From Clostridium fessum (GTDB lineage Bacteria; Bacillota; Clostridia; Lachnospirales; Lachnospiraceae), in the NCBI RefSeq assembly GCF_003024715.1, contig NZ_PYLO01000002.1, positions 186,001 to 250,000 of the forward strand: a stretch of 64,000 bases of DNA, in the 5' to 3' direction. Position 1 is the stretch's first letter. Every line of letters starts with the position of its first letter. Of this stretch, positions 17,723 through 26,615 are shown piece by piece. The notes under the pieces are model-generated. The model did no database searches, was not told where the DNA came from, and worked only from the letters and a program-made list of their open reading frames with translations. A program made the position numbers and the translations under genes.

Positions 17723-19162
17723 TTATTTCATAAAGAATTTCTGTAAATCAGCCTCTGTCGTATCTTCGCCGATTGTAATTAACTCGGTACCGGTCAGACG
17801 CGCGAACATAGCGATGTCATCTCTCGTCAGAGCGGTAGATACAACGGAGTGATGAGCGCCGCCTGCGTAGCACCATGCAGCCGTACCGATCTGGAAGTTC
17901 GGTTTATGACGGTACATAATTCTCGCTACCGGAAGTTTTGGCATCGGTTTCGGCTGTTTTACAAGCTCGATATCTGCACAGATGATGCGGAAATGATCGC
18001 CCATATCTACCATCGTTACCTGGATACCATCGCCGGTCACGCCGTCGAAAATCAGTCTTGCCGGATCTTCCTTGCCGCCGATACCCAGCGGAATTACATC
18101 GATCTCCGGTTTGGTTGCTGCAAATGCCGGCGGAACCTCCAGCATATGGGAAGCTAACTCTAACTCCTGTCCCGGAGTCAGATCGTAGGTATAATCCTCA
18201 ATAAATCCGGTTGCTCCCTCTTTGCCCTCGGACATCTTCATCAGGACTGCAGACAGAGCGGAAATCTTGTAATCGCCCTCCGGACCAAAGCCGATGCCTT
18301 TGCCCATCAGGTTCTGTGCTGCGATACCCGGAAGCTGCTTTAAGCCGTGCAGATCCTGGAAGGTGTCTGCAAATGCACCGATTCCGTTCGTGGAGAGGAA
18401 TTTCTCCAGACCCACTTCGTATTTAGCCTGCTCGCGGACAGAATCAATGCGGTCGGTCTTCATTGTATACTTATCGGTATACTCTTTCATCTTCGCGTCG
18501 ATCTCTTCCTCGGTTATCTGGTTGATGATGTCAACCAGATCGCCCAGTGCATAGTAGTTGCACTCCCAGCCGTATTTGATCTGGCTCTCTACGCGGTCGC
18601 CGTCGGTAACCGCCACCTCGCGCATGTTGTTGCCGAAGGAAGCTACCTTTAAGGACTTAGAGTAGGAGATGGCCTTTGCAACGGATGCAAACTGGCGGAT
18701 CTTTGCTACCACATCATCATGTTTGTAATATCCAGCTACAACCTCATGCGGAATACCCATTCTGGCAACGATGAAGCCGTACTCACGGTCGCCATGTGCG
18801 GACTGATTCAGGTTCATGAAATCCATGTCGATCTCATCATACGGAAGCTTCTCATTTGCCTGTGTATGTAAATGAAGCAGCGGTTTTCTTAATTCCTGCA
18901 GACCCTTGATCCACATTTTTGCAGGGGAGAAGGTGTGCATCCATGTGATAACGCCGACACAGTCATCATCATTGGAAGCTTTCCGCATATCCTGAATACA
19001 GATTTCAGAAGTCTCTACGGTTGGAAGAAGTTCGATCTCTGCCAGATCGCCCACTTTTTCGTTTAAGAATGCAACCATCTGACGGCTGTCTTCTGCAACC
19101 TGTTTCAGGCATTCCTCTCCGTATAAGTCCTGGGAACCCACAATAAAGTATAACTTTTTCAT
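17723..19162 (-). CDS. araA: L-arabinose isomerase
   Basis: 479 residues. It interconverts L-arabinose and L-ribulose using a divalent metal. The start KKLYFIVGSQDLYGEECL is the classical family N-terminus, and the C-terminal region with GGAHHSVVSTAL carries metal/substrate histidines. ATG 19162 has AGGAGG 9 bases upstream; nine further codons are open upstream but lack a ribosome site. It lies 23 bases after araR and before araB. Confidence 0.97.
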   Translation of the reverse strand: MKKLYFIVGSQDLYGEECLKQVAEDSRQMVAFLNEKVGDLAEIELLPTVETSEICIQDMRKASNDDDCVGVITWMHTFSPAKMWIKGLQELRKPLLHLHTQANEKLPYDEIDMDFMNLNQSAHGDREYGFIVARMGIPHEVVAGYYKHDDVVAKIRQFASVAKAISYSKSLKVASFGNNMREVAVTDGDRVESQIKYGWECNYYALGDLVDIINQITEEEIDAKMKEYTDKYTMKTDRIDSVREQAKYEVGLEKFLSTNGIGAFADTFQDLHGLKQLPGIAAQNLMGKGIGFGPEGDYKISALSAVLMKMSEGKEGATGFIEDYTYDLTPGQELELASHMLEVPPAFAATKPEIDVIPLGIGGKEDPARLIFDGVTGDGIQVTMVDMGDHFRIICADIELVKQPKPMPKLPVARIMYRHKPNFQIGTAAWCYAGGAHHSVVSTALTRDDIAMFARLTGTELITIGEDTTEADLQKFFMK

Positions 19163-19185
19163 TTTAATCTGCCTCCTTGTCATTT

Positions 19186-20298
19186 TCAATGTATATCCCG
19201 AACCGAATTTCCGTTGTTAAACATCACCGGAAACCGGTACGAATACTTCTTTTCCTGCCAATCCGAATCCTCTATCATCCGCAGAAGATTGCGCGCTGTC
19301 AGCCGCCCAAGATTGTACTTGGGATGAATCACGGACAAGATCGTGAGATCCCCCTCCTGCACCGGTCCGGCATCATCAAACGATACCAGGGAAATATCTT
19401 CCGGCACGCGCAGTCCGCGGTCCTTTAAAAAATCCATATAGCTGCCCGCTACCTCGTCGTTGTAGAGGATCATCGCGGTACAGTCCTTCGTCCGGCGGTA
19501 CATCCGCTGGAGTCCTTTTTTGCTTAATTTTTCTTCCATATCCCGGGTCGAATACCAGCGGATCCAGTCCTCCTGGAAATCGATCCCGAAATCCGACAGG
19601 CACTCGATAAAGCCGCGGTAACGCTCGATCCCCTGCCAGTCATCGTATTTGAAAATACCGCCGATCCGGGTATGTCCGTTCTGTATCAAAATCCGCGTCA
19701 ACTCATAGCCCGCGCGCGCATCCGACATCTCCACGCTGTCAAACGTCTCATTCTGGTAATGATTGTGAATAAACAGCGTCGGAATATTTCTCCGCCGTAT
19801 CTCCTTGTAAAGCCGCAGATTCGGATTCGGGAAACTGGAACGCGTCCCCTCGATGATGAGTCCGGACACATTGCGCCCCAGCATCCCCTTGAGATACAGG
19901 GCCTCATCATTTAAGCGGTTACGCGTGACCGAAACGCTGATCTCATAACCTTCCTCCCGCAGGACGGACTCGATTCCCTCGTACACCTGCGGAAACAGGT
20001 AATCTGAAAAATAACTGAGAATCAGTCCGATGCGGGGACGTTCTTCCTTATCCTTCTCCGGCGCATAGGAAACGTAGGTGCCGCTTCCCTTGACCCGGGC
20101 AATCAGCCCGTCCTGCTCCAGGCGGTCGAGCGCGTTGCGGACCGTCTGGCGGGAGTATCCAAATTTATTCTGGAGCATATGCTCGGATGGAAACTTGTCC
20201 ATATTCCGGAGCACCCCGCTCATAATCAGCGTCCGACCCCAGTTGTAGAGCTTCTGATATTTAAGTCCACCCTGATTCCGGCTGCTGTTCTCCCTCAT
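19186..20298 (-). CDS. araR: AraR-type regulator (GntR DNA-binding domain fused to LacI-like sensor domain)
   Basis: 370 residues. Residues 15-80 form a winged helix of the GntR family (FPSEHMLQNKFGYSRQTVRNALDRLEQDGLIARVKGSGTYVS, split over two helices and the wing). From about 90 the sequence turns into a LacI/periplasmic-binding-protein fold (PRIGLILSYFSDYLFPQVYEGIE). This fusion is the AraR architecture, an arabinose-relieved repressor in Bacillus subtilis. ATG 20298 has GGAGG 7 bases upstream. Position between the transporter genes and araA supports control of the whole cluster, including its own gene. Confidence 0.9.
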   Translation of the reverse strand: MRENSSRNQGGLKYQKLYNWGRTLIMSGVLRNMDKFPSEHMLQNKFGYSRQTVRNALDRLEQDGLIARVKGSGTYVSYAPEKDKEERPRIGLILSYFSDYLFPQVYEGIESVLREEGYEISVSVTRNRLNDEALYLKGMLGRNVSGLIIEGTRSSFPNPNLRLYKEIRRRNIPTLFIHNHYQNETFDSVEMSDARAGYELTRILIQNGHTRIGGIFKYDDWQGIERYRGFIECLSDFGIDFQEDWIRWYSTRDMEEKLSKKGLQRMYRRTKDCTAMILYNDEVAGSYMDFLKDRGLRVPEDISLVSFDDAGPVQEGDLTILSVIHPKYNLGRLTARNLLRMIEDSDWQEKKYSYRFPVMFNNGNSVRDIH

Positions 20299-20330
20299 AC
20301 TGTAACCTCCAGATGTCGCTTTTGTCTGTC

Positions 20331-21302
20331 CTATTTGATAACCTGCAGAGACTGACGGTCTGCGAATACAGCTACGAATATCAGGAATACAACACCCTGG
20401 ATGAGCTGCATCATCTGTGTGGTAAAGCCCATCATCGTCAGACCACTGTTCAGGACGATGTACAGAAGAGAACCAACGATGATATTCTCAAAACGTACCT
20501 TCGCACCACCGGAAATCGGCATACCGCCCAGTACCAGTGCAATCAGGATCTGGGTCTCAAGCTGGTTACCACCGGAAGAAGTAACCGAACCAACCTTGAT
20601 AACATTGATAAATGCGGCAAATCCTGTGATCGCACCTGCCAGTGTGTAGATAAGGAACTTCATGCGGTCGGTACGGATGCCGGAGAACATCGCTGCTTTC
20701 TCACCTGCTCCGATCGCCTTTAAATAAGTACCAAACTTGGTAAAGCGGAATAAAATAAATCCGATAATCAGGACCACCAACGTACAAGCCAGCTTTAATT
20801 CAGTGCTGTCGAAGTTGATTAACATCGCAGAGCCGGCTACCGGCGCGTTGGTCGTCAGATATTTGATAAATCCACGGAATAAGAACATCGTACAAATCGT
20901 AACGATGAAGGATTTAATCTTGCGGTATACATAGAAGTAACCGTTGATGGCACCGATCGCTGCACCAACCGCGATACCTGCCACAATCGCCAGTGGAATG
21001 CTGGTCTTGGAAACCATGCAGACAACAATCGATGCAATACCAAGGATGGAACCCTGGGAGAAATCCAGACCGCCCATCGTCATGATAAAGAATACGCCGG
21101 TTGCCGAAATCATAGTGACATACACCTGGGAAAGTACCAGAGGAAGGTTATTCATCATCCGGAAATTCGTCAGGGCATTGAACATAAGAAAGATAATAAT
21201 CAGTCCCGCAATCGGCAGAAGCGAACGGATCATCGTCATTTTTGATAACTTTTTGAGCTGCTGCTCTTTATTTTCCGTACTTGTCTTAACTTGATTCTCC
21301 AT
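20331..21302 (-). CDS. CUT2 sugar ABC transporter permease
   Basis: 323 residues with a charged N-terminus (about 25 residues) and 8-10 hydrophobic segments. The BPD_transp_2 family motif region GVFFIMTMGGLDFSQGSILG is present, as in RbsC and XylH. Together with the genes at 22831 and 21313 it would form the membrane part of a pentose importer. It lies 10 bases downstream of the ATPase gene and 32 bases upstream of araR, so one transcript is likely. Presence of two different permeases, instead of a homodimer from one gene, also holds for the second transporter in this window. Confidence 0.9.
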   Translation of the reverse strand: MENQVKTSTENKEQQLKKLSKMTMIRSLLPIAGLIIIFLMFNALTNFRMMNNLPLVLSQVYVTMISATGVFFIMTMGGLDFSQGSILGIASIVVCMVSKTSIPLAIVAGIAVGAAIGAINGYFYVYRKIKSFIVTICTMFLFRGFIKYLTTNAPVAGSAMLINFDSTELKLACTLVVLIIGFILFRFTKFGTYLKAIGAGEKAAMFSGIRTDRMKFLIYTLAGAITGFAAFINVIKVGSVTSSGGNQLETQILIALVLGGMPISGGAKVRFENIIVGSLLYIVLNSGLTMMGFTTQMMQLIQGVVFLIFVAVFADRQSLQVIK

Positions 21303-21312
21303 TGCATCCTCC

Positions 21313-22812
21313 TTATACCATCATCGTGATCAGGCTGTTCTCATCCATCGCCTCATCACGTTCCAGCTCACCGCTGATCTTGCCGTCCTTCATGATAATG
21401 ATGCGGTCGCACATACCAATCAGCTCCATCAGCTCCTCGGAAATCATGATAATCGATTTTCCGTTCTTTCTCATCTGGTTCATTAACTGGTAAATGTCCT
21501 GTTTAACCTTGATATCAATACCACGGGTCGGACTGTCGAGAACGACAATATCGGAATCTTTTCCAATCCATCTTGCCAGAACGACCTTCTGCTTATTACC
21601 ACCAGAAAGCTCCGAAACGAACTGGTTTACGTTTACCATCTTAACGGACATCTGTTTTGCAAACTGGTTGGAAAATTCTCTTAATTTCTTATCGCTCAAC
21701 AGGTGAAGCTTGTTTGCCAGCGAATCCAGGGACGGCAGGCAGATGTTGTCGCCGATGCTCTGGTTTAAAACAACCGACTCATTATCACGATCCTTCGACG
21801 TATACGCGATGCTGTGCTTGATCGCGCTCGGGATATCGTTGATCTGCGTTCCGTCTGCCAGCTGTACCGTACCGGTTCTGTCATAGGAAGCGCCGAAGAT
21901 TGCTTTGCCGATCTCATGCATACCAGACTCGGACAGACCGCCAAAGCCAAGGATCTCGCCCTTGTGAAGATCAAAGCTGACATCCTCGATGAGTCCCGGA
22001 ACCGTCACGTTCTTAACAGAAAGAACAACTTCATCTGATACTTTCTCGCCGTAATCTGCACGGTAATAATCACCCGTTACCTCACGGCCTACCATCAGAC
22101 GTTTCAGATCGTCCTCGGTCACATCCTTGCTCTTGACGGTATCAATGTAAACGCCGTCACGCAGGATCGTGATGGTATCTGACTTCTCCAGAATCTCCGG
22201 AAGGTCATGGGAGATAAAGATAACCGTGTTGCCGCTCTCACGGATGCGGTTCATGTGTTTGTAAAGTTCTTCACGACCTTCCTGGGAAAGTGCCGTGGTC
22301 GTCTCATCAATGACAACAATCTTCGGATTGAAGTAGGTCGCCTTTACGATCTCGACCAGCTTCCGATCCTCGAAATTGTAGTTGTCGATGATGTCTGCCG
22401 CCTTGATGCGCTCGAAGCCGTACTGTTTCAGAAGCTCCGTCGCCTTTTTATTCATGGCATTTGTATTTTTAATTCCCATATGTACGAACTGATCTTCGTG
22501 TCCCAGGAATATATTTTCCGCTACTGTAAGTCCCGACAGGGTTCCTAACTCCTGTACGATGATAGAAACACCCTCGTTGTTGGCCTCTACCTGATTCTTC
22601 GGATGAATCTCTTTCCCATCCAGAATGAAGGTACCGCTTCCGATACTGTAGATGCCGGTCAGCATGTTGGTCAGCGTCGATTTACCGGAACCATTCTCTC
22701 CGATCAGCGCGTGAACCTCGCCTTTATTGACATTAAAAGACACATTCTGAACTGCCTTCGTGATACCGAAGGACTTGCAAAGATTTTTTACCTGTAATCT
22801 TACCTCGCTCAT
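21313..22812 (-). CDS. CUT2 sugar ABC transporter ATP-binding protein (double NBD, asymmetric sites)
   Basis: 499 residues with two nucleotide-binding domains in tandem, like RbsA/XylG. NBD1 has an intact Walker A (GENGSGKST, 38-46) and Walker B with catalytic glutamate (VVIDET, Glu170), but its signature is degenerate (NFEDRK near 146-151 where LSxGQ is expected). NBD2 has a normal signature (LSGGN, 402-406), a degenerate P-loop (GLSESGMHEIG, 292-302) and Ser427 where the Walker B glutamate should be (VLDSPTRGID). One composite ATP site is therefore canonical and the other lacks every key element. It sits between two permease genes. Confidence 0.92.
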   Translation of the reverse strand: MSEVRLQVKNLCKSFGITKAVQNVSFNVNKGEVHALIGENGSGKSTLTNMLTGIYSIGSGTFILDGKEIHPKNQVEANNEGVSIIVQELGTLSGLTVAENIFLGHEDQFVHMGIKNTNAMNKKATELLKQYGFERIKAADIIDNYNFEDRKLVEIVKATYFNPKIVVIDETTTALSQEGREELYKHMNRIRESGNTVIFISHDLPEILEKSDTITILRDGVYIDTVKSKDVTEDDLKRLMVGREVTGDYYRADYGEKVSDEVVLSVKNVTVPGLIEDVSFDLHKGEILGFGGLSESGMHEIGKAIFGASYDRTGTVQLADGTQINDIPSAIKHSIAYTSKDRDNESVVLNQSIGDNICLPSLDSLANKLHLLSDKKLREFSNQFAKQMSVKMVNVNQFVSELSGGNKQKVVLARWIGKDSDIVVLDSPTRGIDIKVKQDIYQLMNQMRKNGKSIIMISEELMELIGMCDRIIIMKDGKISGELERDEAMDENSLITMMV

Positions 22813-22830
22813 TGCATTTCCTCCCTCGAT

Positions 22831-23802
22831 TTACTTGACAATCTCGCCTTTTTCTGCTTTTGTGGTCAGCGTGATGATAATTAACAGTGCCAGACCCGTG
22901 ATAACGTCCTGAATTGCTGTCGGTGCGCCCATCGCGATGAAACCAAAGAAAATAATGTTGATAACGAACTCTCCGATGACAATCGCCTGCAGCGGCATAC
23001 CATATTTCTTAAATGCCAGACCGAAGAAGCATCCCATCGTCGGAACGAAGTTACGGCTCATCGACGCCATACCGGTTACCGCTACCATAGAGGAACCATA
23101 GCTGATCGTCAAGATAGCCATAACACCTAAAAATGCGCCGCTCAAAATAAATGCAAGCACTTTGTACTTATTGACATTGATACCCATGTTTTTCGCTACG
23201 AACTCGTTGCTGCCGATCGCATATGTATAAGTACCAATCTTTGTATAATTTAAGAAAATGTAAGCTGCCACACATGCCAGAAGTGCCAGAATAATGTTCC
23301 ACGGCATCTGTCCGAATGCACGGAGGTTGGACGGAAGCGTCTGCTCCACGCCGCCTGCGATGTAGTTGGCAACCGACTCATAGATAAGAGCCAGACCCGT
23401 CGTTACAATCATGGACGGGATACGGAGTTTTACATAAAAAACACCGTTTAAAAGTCCGACAATCGTACCAGTCAGCACGCTGCCGATGATAAGACCGGCA
23501 TATCCCATGCCGAAACGAGAGGCAAATACACAGCCTACAATCGCTGAAAGCATGATGTTCGCGCCGATGGAGAAATCGAACATACCCATAACCATAACAA
23601 AGTAAAAACCAACAGCGCCAACCGTCGCGATCAGGCTGGCCTGAAAATAACTCAGCATATTGGCCGGAGAACCAAAATTGCCCGGCGTCAGAGCTTTAAA
23701 AATCGCCCAGGAAAGCACTACCAAACCCACCAGGATGATATAACCCTTGGCAGTTCCCGAAAGTTTTTTCTTTCCGGTTGTTTCAACAACAGAAGAACCC
23801 AT
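22831..23802 (-). CDS. CUT2 sugar ABC transporter permease
   Basis: 323 residues, multi-pass, BPD_transp_2 family, with FYFVMVMGMFDFSIGANIMLSA matching the conserved cytoplasmic-loop region. It ends in a lysine/glutamate-rich tail. It follows the binding-protein gene after 137 bases containing a strong hairpin (23851-23886), and precedes the ATPase gene by 18 bases. Likely partner of the permease at 20331. Confidence 0.9.
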   Translation of the reverse strand: MGSSVVETTGKKKLSGTAKGYIILVGLVVLSWAIFKALTPGNFGSPANMLSYFQASLIATVGAVGFYFVMVMGMFDFSIGANIMLSAIVGCVFASRFGMGYAGLIIGSVLTGTIVGLLNGVFYVKLRIPSMIVTTGLALIYESVANYIAGGVEQTLPSNLRAFGQMPWNIILALLACVAAYIFLNYTKIGTYTYAIGSNEFVAKNMGINVNKYKVLAFILSGAFLGVMAILTISYGSSMVAVTGMASMSRNFVPTMGCFFGLAFKKYGMPLQAIVIGEFVINIIFFGFIAMGAPTAIQDVITGLALLIIITLTTKAEKGEIVK

Positions 23803-23850
23803 ATTTTATACCTCATTCATAACTGCTCAGTTTCTTTTTTCTTTTAAAGA

Positions 23851-23886
23851 AAAGACCGGCATCGCGCCGTGCGATACCGGCCTTTT
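23851..23886 (-). terminator. Intra-operon terminator/attenuator after the sugar-binding protein gene
   Basis: CCGG-ATCGC and GCGAT-CCGG pair with one internal mismatch, flanked by AAAAGA and CTTTT on the two sides. In the minus direction the stem is followed by CTTTTCTTT. Such hairpins commonly make the binding protein more abundant than the membrane subunits. Confidence 0.75.
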
Positions 23887-23939
23887 CTATTACATTCAGC
23901 CTCTTAAAATTCTATAATTCGAATCAGTTTCTGAACTAA

Positions 23940-25142
23940 TTAGTTGCCTGCTCTCTGTGCAGCATCCTCGATGGAGATACCAGCTGCAGTTGCTTTCAGG
24001 TCATCCAGGCTAAGCTCGGACATAGCTACCAGTTCCTCATCGGTGTATGGAAGCTGATCTACGAAGTACTGCTCATATGCTTTGTAGTCGTCCGGAGAAG
24101 ATACATACAGATACGGGAACGGAACATCCTCGAAGTTGCCCTCGATACCTGTGTAGTTGCCCTTGATTGCGTTGTAAACCATCATGAAAGCGATAAGCGG
24201 ATCGCAGTAATGTCCACCGGACTCACCGGCCATAGAACCATTTTCAAGTCTCTCGCCCAGATCCGGAAGGAAGTCTGTGGAAACGATGTCGATATCCTGA
24301 GTCTTGCCTGCACGCTCAACTGCTGCGATAGCGCCCTGAAGCGGGTCACCGCCGCCGCCTGCCGGAATCAGTGCATCCAGAGTCGGATCTGCGGACATCA
24401 GAGCCTCTGCTGCCTTGGAACCACCCTCAGAAGAAGTACCTGCGTACTGCGGCTCAGACAGTTTTGCCTGATCATCCGGATGCTCTGCGTTCCATTTCTC
24501 AACGCCAGCTTTGTAGCCTTCCCATCTGCCAAGCCAGGTAGCGTCGCCCTGCTCCCAGCCGATCAGACCGATGTTTCTGTCGCCCTTGTCCAGAAGAATC
24601 TGAACTAATTTTTCACCGTTCTCCGGCTCGTTCTCATGAACAGCGCCGATGTAGTACGGTGATGCGGTTGCTAAATCATAGATATCCTTGCTGTTCTCCT
24701 GGCTGATAACACGGAAGAACTGTGCCAGATATACTTTATTGTCATTACATGTCTTAATAGCGGATGTCATCTCTGTATCAGAAGAGTTGCAGATGATGAT
24801 ACCCTGGCATCCTGCTGCTGCTAACTGCTCTACGGATGCGGTAACCTTCTCCGACACATGACCCTGGTCAACGTACTGAACCTGAACGCCCAGAGCCTTT
24901 GCTGCCTCGTCGATGATCAGCTTACACTGGGAACCAAGAACATCGGTGGAGGACCAGATGGAAACACCGATCTTAATGTCTTTGTTGTCGATCGTCGAAG
25001 CTGCTGCCTCGCTTCCTTCTGCTGCAGAAGCATCTGCTGCCTGTGTCGCATTTGCTGCTCCAGAGCCGCCGCATGCGGTCATGCTCACTGCCATCGCTGC
25101 TGCTGTCATGGATGCAGCGGCACGTTTGAACATTTTTTTCAT
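23940..25142 (-). CDS. Sugar ABC transporter substrate-binding lipoprotein (arabinose cluster)
   Basis: 400 residues. A lipoprotein signal peptide ends at MTAC (Cys24) and is followed by an Ala/Ser/Glu-rich linker to about residue 55. The mature part begins IKIGVSIWSSTDVLGSQCKLIIDEA, a type 1 periplasmic-binding fold (Peripla_BP_4), with GCQGIIICNSSDTEMTSAI further on. It would deliver a pentose, by context L-arabinose, to the permeases. ATG 25142 has GGGAGG upstream; the open frame extends 43 codons further without support. A promoter and possible operator lie at 25227-25291. Confidence 0.88.
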   Translation of the reverse strand: MKKMFKRAAASMTAAAMAVSMTACGGSGAANATQAADASAAEGSEAAASTIDNKDIKIGVSIWSSTDVLGSQCKLIIDEAAKALGVQVQYVDQGHVSEKVTASVEQLAAAGCQGIIICNSSDTEMTSAIKTCNDNKVYLAQFFRVISQENSKDIYDLATASPYYIGAVHENEPENGEKLVQILLDKGDRNIGLIGWEQGDATWLGRWEGYKAGVEKWNAEHPDDQAKLSEPQYAGTSSEGGSKAAEALMSADPTLDALIPAGGGGDPLQGAIAAVERAGKTQDIDIVSTDFLPDLGERLENGSMAGESGGHYCDPLIAFMMVYNAIKGNYTGIEGNFEDVPFPYLYVSSPDDYKAYEQYFVDQLPYTDEELVAMSELSLDDLKATAAGISIEDAAQRAGN

Positions 25143-25226
25143 TCTAACTACCTCCCATAAAATTTTCTTTGCAAGCGGCACCCCAGCCGCACTGCTTTGT
25201 TGCTTTTCACAACTTTTAGTAACTTT

Positions 25227-25255
25227 ATTATAACAATCCAGGACAAATTGTGCAA
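25227..25255 (-). promoter_or_regulatory. Promoter of the arabinose transporter/ara operon
   Basis: Minus strand TTGCAC (25255-25250), 17 bases, TATAAT (25232-25227), about 85 bases before the binding-protein start. Confidence 0.7.
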
Positions 25256-25257
25256 GT

Positions 25258-25291
25258 AAATACAAGAGCATTTTTTCATAAAGTTGTATTT
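25258..25291. promoter_or_regulatory. Inverted repeat next to the -35 box, candidate AraR operator
   Basis: AAATACAA (25258-25265) and TTGTATTT (25284-25291) are exact inverted copies 18 bases apart, directly upstream of the -35 element. The TTGTA core recalls half-sites of B. subtilis AraR; the assignment is an inference. Confidence 0.4.
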
Positions 25292-25352
25292 TATTTTGTA
25301 TATTGTTATAAATTTAACGCCTGATTTTGACATCATTTTAGCAGGAATACAA

Positions 25353-25401
25353 ATGATGCATAAATTAAAGCGGCTGTTTTCGCTAAATATTTATGCATCA
25401 T
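25353..25401. repeat. Long perfect inverted repeat
   Basis: ATGATGCATAAAT (25353-25365) and ATTTATGCATCAT (25389-25401) pair perfectly over 13 bases, with an inner AGCG/CGCT stem in the loop. No T-run follows on either strand. Confidence 0.8.
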
Positions 25402-25598
25402 GTATAGGTTTGCTGATTTCCTCTCGAATTATGTCGAATCAAGAGAATACAGCTTTATATTGTTTCTAATATGTACTGTACTTTTTTCAGATGTCTTCTC
25501 TCTCTTTGCATGGATATTTCCCGTCATTTTGACTGTTCTATCTTGATGCTGTCATACCAGACATTCATGCCGGTTTGTCTGTCTCCGGAAGAGAATTT

Positions 25599-26612
25599 CT
25601 ACTTTTTCTTCTTTACCATCGCAAGGATCGACTGAAGCACGATGAAGAAGCATAAAAGCGCCGCGATCGTGATACGGGTCCACCAGGAAGAAAGTGTTCC
25701 CTGGAAAGTGATAAATGCCTCGATCGTCGCCTTGATAAGGACGCCAAACAGGGTTCCGAATACATTACCGACGCCGCCGGTCAAGAGCGTGCCGCCGATA
25801 ACAGAGGAAGCGATCGCATCCATCTCGAAGCCCTTTGCCTGCTCAACGAAGCCACCCAGCGTATTCAGACAGAAAAGGACACTGCCGACGCCGCAAAGGA
25901 AACCGTCCAGGATATAGGCTTTCAGTTTTACCCGGCGCACATTCAAGCCCATCATCAGCGCTGACTGCTCGTTGCCGCCGATCGCATAAATGCTGCGTCC
26001 AAATTTCGTATATTTCAGCATGATAAATGCCAGAACCAGAAGAACCAGCGCAATCACAACCGTCGGATAGATATATGGATAAATCATCATGCCTTTTTTG
26101 TTGAGATAGCCGCCGAACGGAATATAAAGTTTCATCTTCGCCCATGCCATGAAAGTTTCATTCGTAATACTGATCATGTCCTTGGAAATGATCGCAGTCA
26201 TGCCGCGGGCAAAGAACATACCCGCCAGGGTAACAATGAATGGCTGGATATCCATGTAGGCAACCAGAAATCCCTGTACCAGACCAAAGACAATCCCGGT
26301 CACCAGCACGATGAGAACCGCCGGAACCGCACCGATACCGCCTTTTTCCATCATCCATGCCAACATCATACAGCCCATCGCCACGAAGGAACCGACGCTG
26401 ATATCGATACCGCCGGTGATCATGACGATCGTCATGCCGATACCGATGACAATCAGACCCGCATTGGAAATAAAGAGGTTTAAGAAGTTCTGTGTCTTGG
26501 CAAAGCCCTGTGCGTTAAAGAGCACGCAGCCGATCGCGTACATCACGAAGAACAGCAGGATCGTGACAAGAAGCAGGAACGTGTTCTGATTTAATCTCTT
26601 CTTTTCTTTCAT
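25599..26612 (-). CDS. yjfF: Sugar ABC transporter permease, YjfF type
   Basis: 337 residues, multi-pass BPD_transp_2 family, basic N-terminus (KEKKRLNQN) and basic C-terminal tail (MVKKKK). TIVMITGGIDISVGSFVAMGCM is the conserved cytoplasmic-loop motif. By position after a YtfT-type permease and with a YtfQ-like binding protein in the same operon, it is the YjfF counterpart of the E. coli galactofuranose importer. It starts 3 bases after the preceding gene's stop, so translation is probably coupled. Confidence 0.85.
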   Translation of the reverse strand: MKEKKRLNQNTFLLLVTILLFFVMYAIGCVLFNAQGFAKTQNFLNLFISNAGLIVIGIGMTIVMITGGIDISVGSFVAMGCMMLAWMMEKGGIGAVPAVLIVLVTGIVFGLVQGFLVAYMDIQPFIVTLAGMFFARGMTAIISKDMISITNETFMAWAKMKLYIPFGGYLNKKGMMIYPYIYPTVVIALVLLVLAFIMLKYTKFGRSIYAIGGNEQSALMMGLNVRRVKLKAYILDGFLCGVGSVLFCLNTLGGFVEQAKGFEMDAIASSVIGGTLLTGGVGNVFGTLFGVLIKATIEAFITFQGTLSSWWTRITIAALLCFFIVLQSILAMVKKKK

Positions 26613-26615
26613 GAT

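Larger units (their letters stand above)
25143..25598. other. Intergenic region between the two sugar transporter operons, 456 bases
   Basis: AT-rich and without a credible ORF. It contains the promoter at 25227-25255, an inverted repeat at 25258-25291, a long hairpin at 25353-25401 and a GTACTGTAC palindrome near 25472. No classical terminator with a T-run was found after the gene ending at 25599. Confidence 0.6.
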
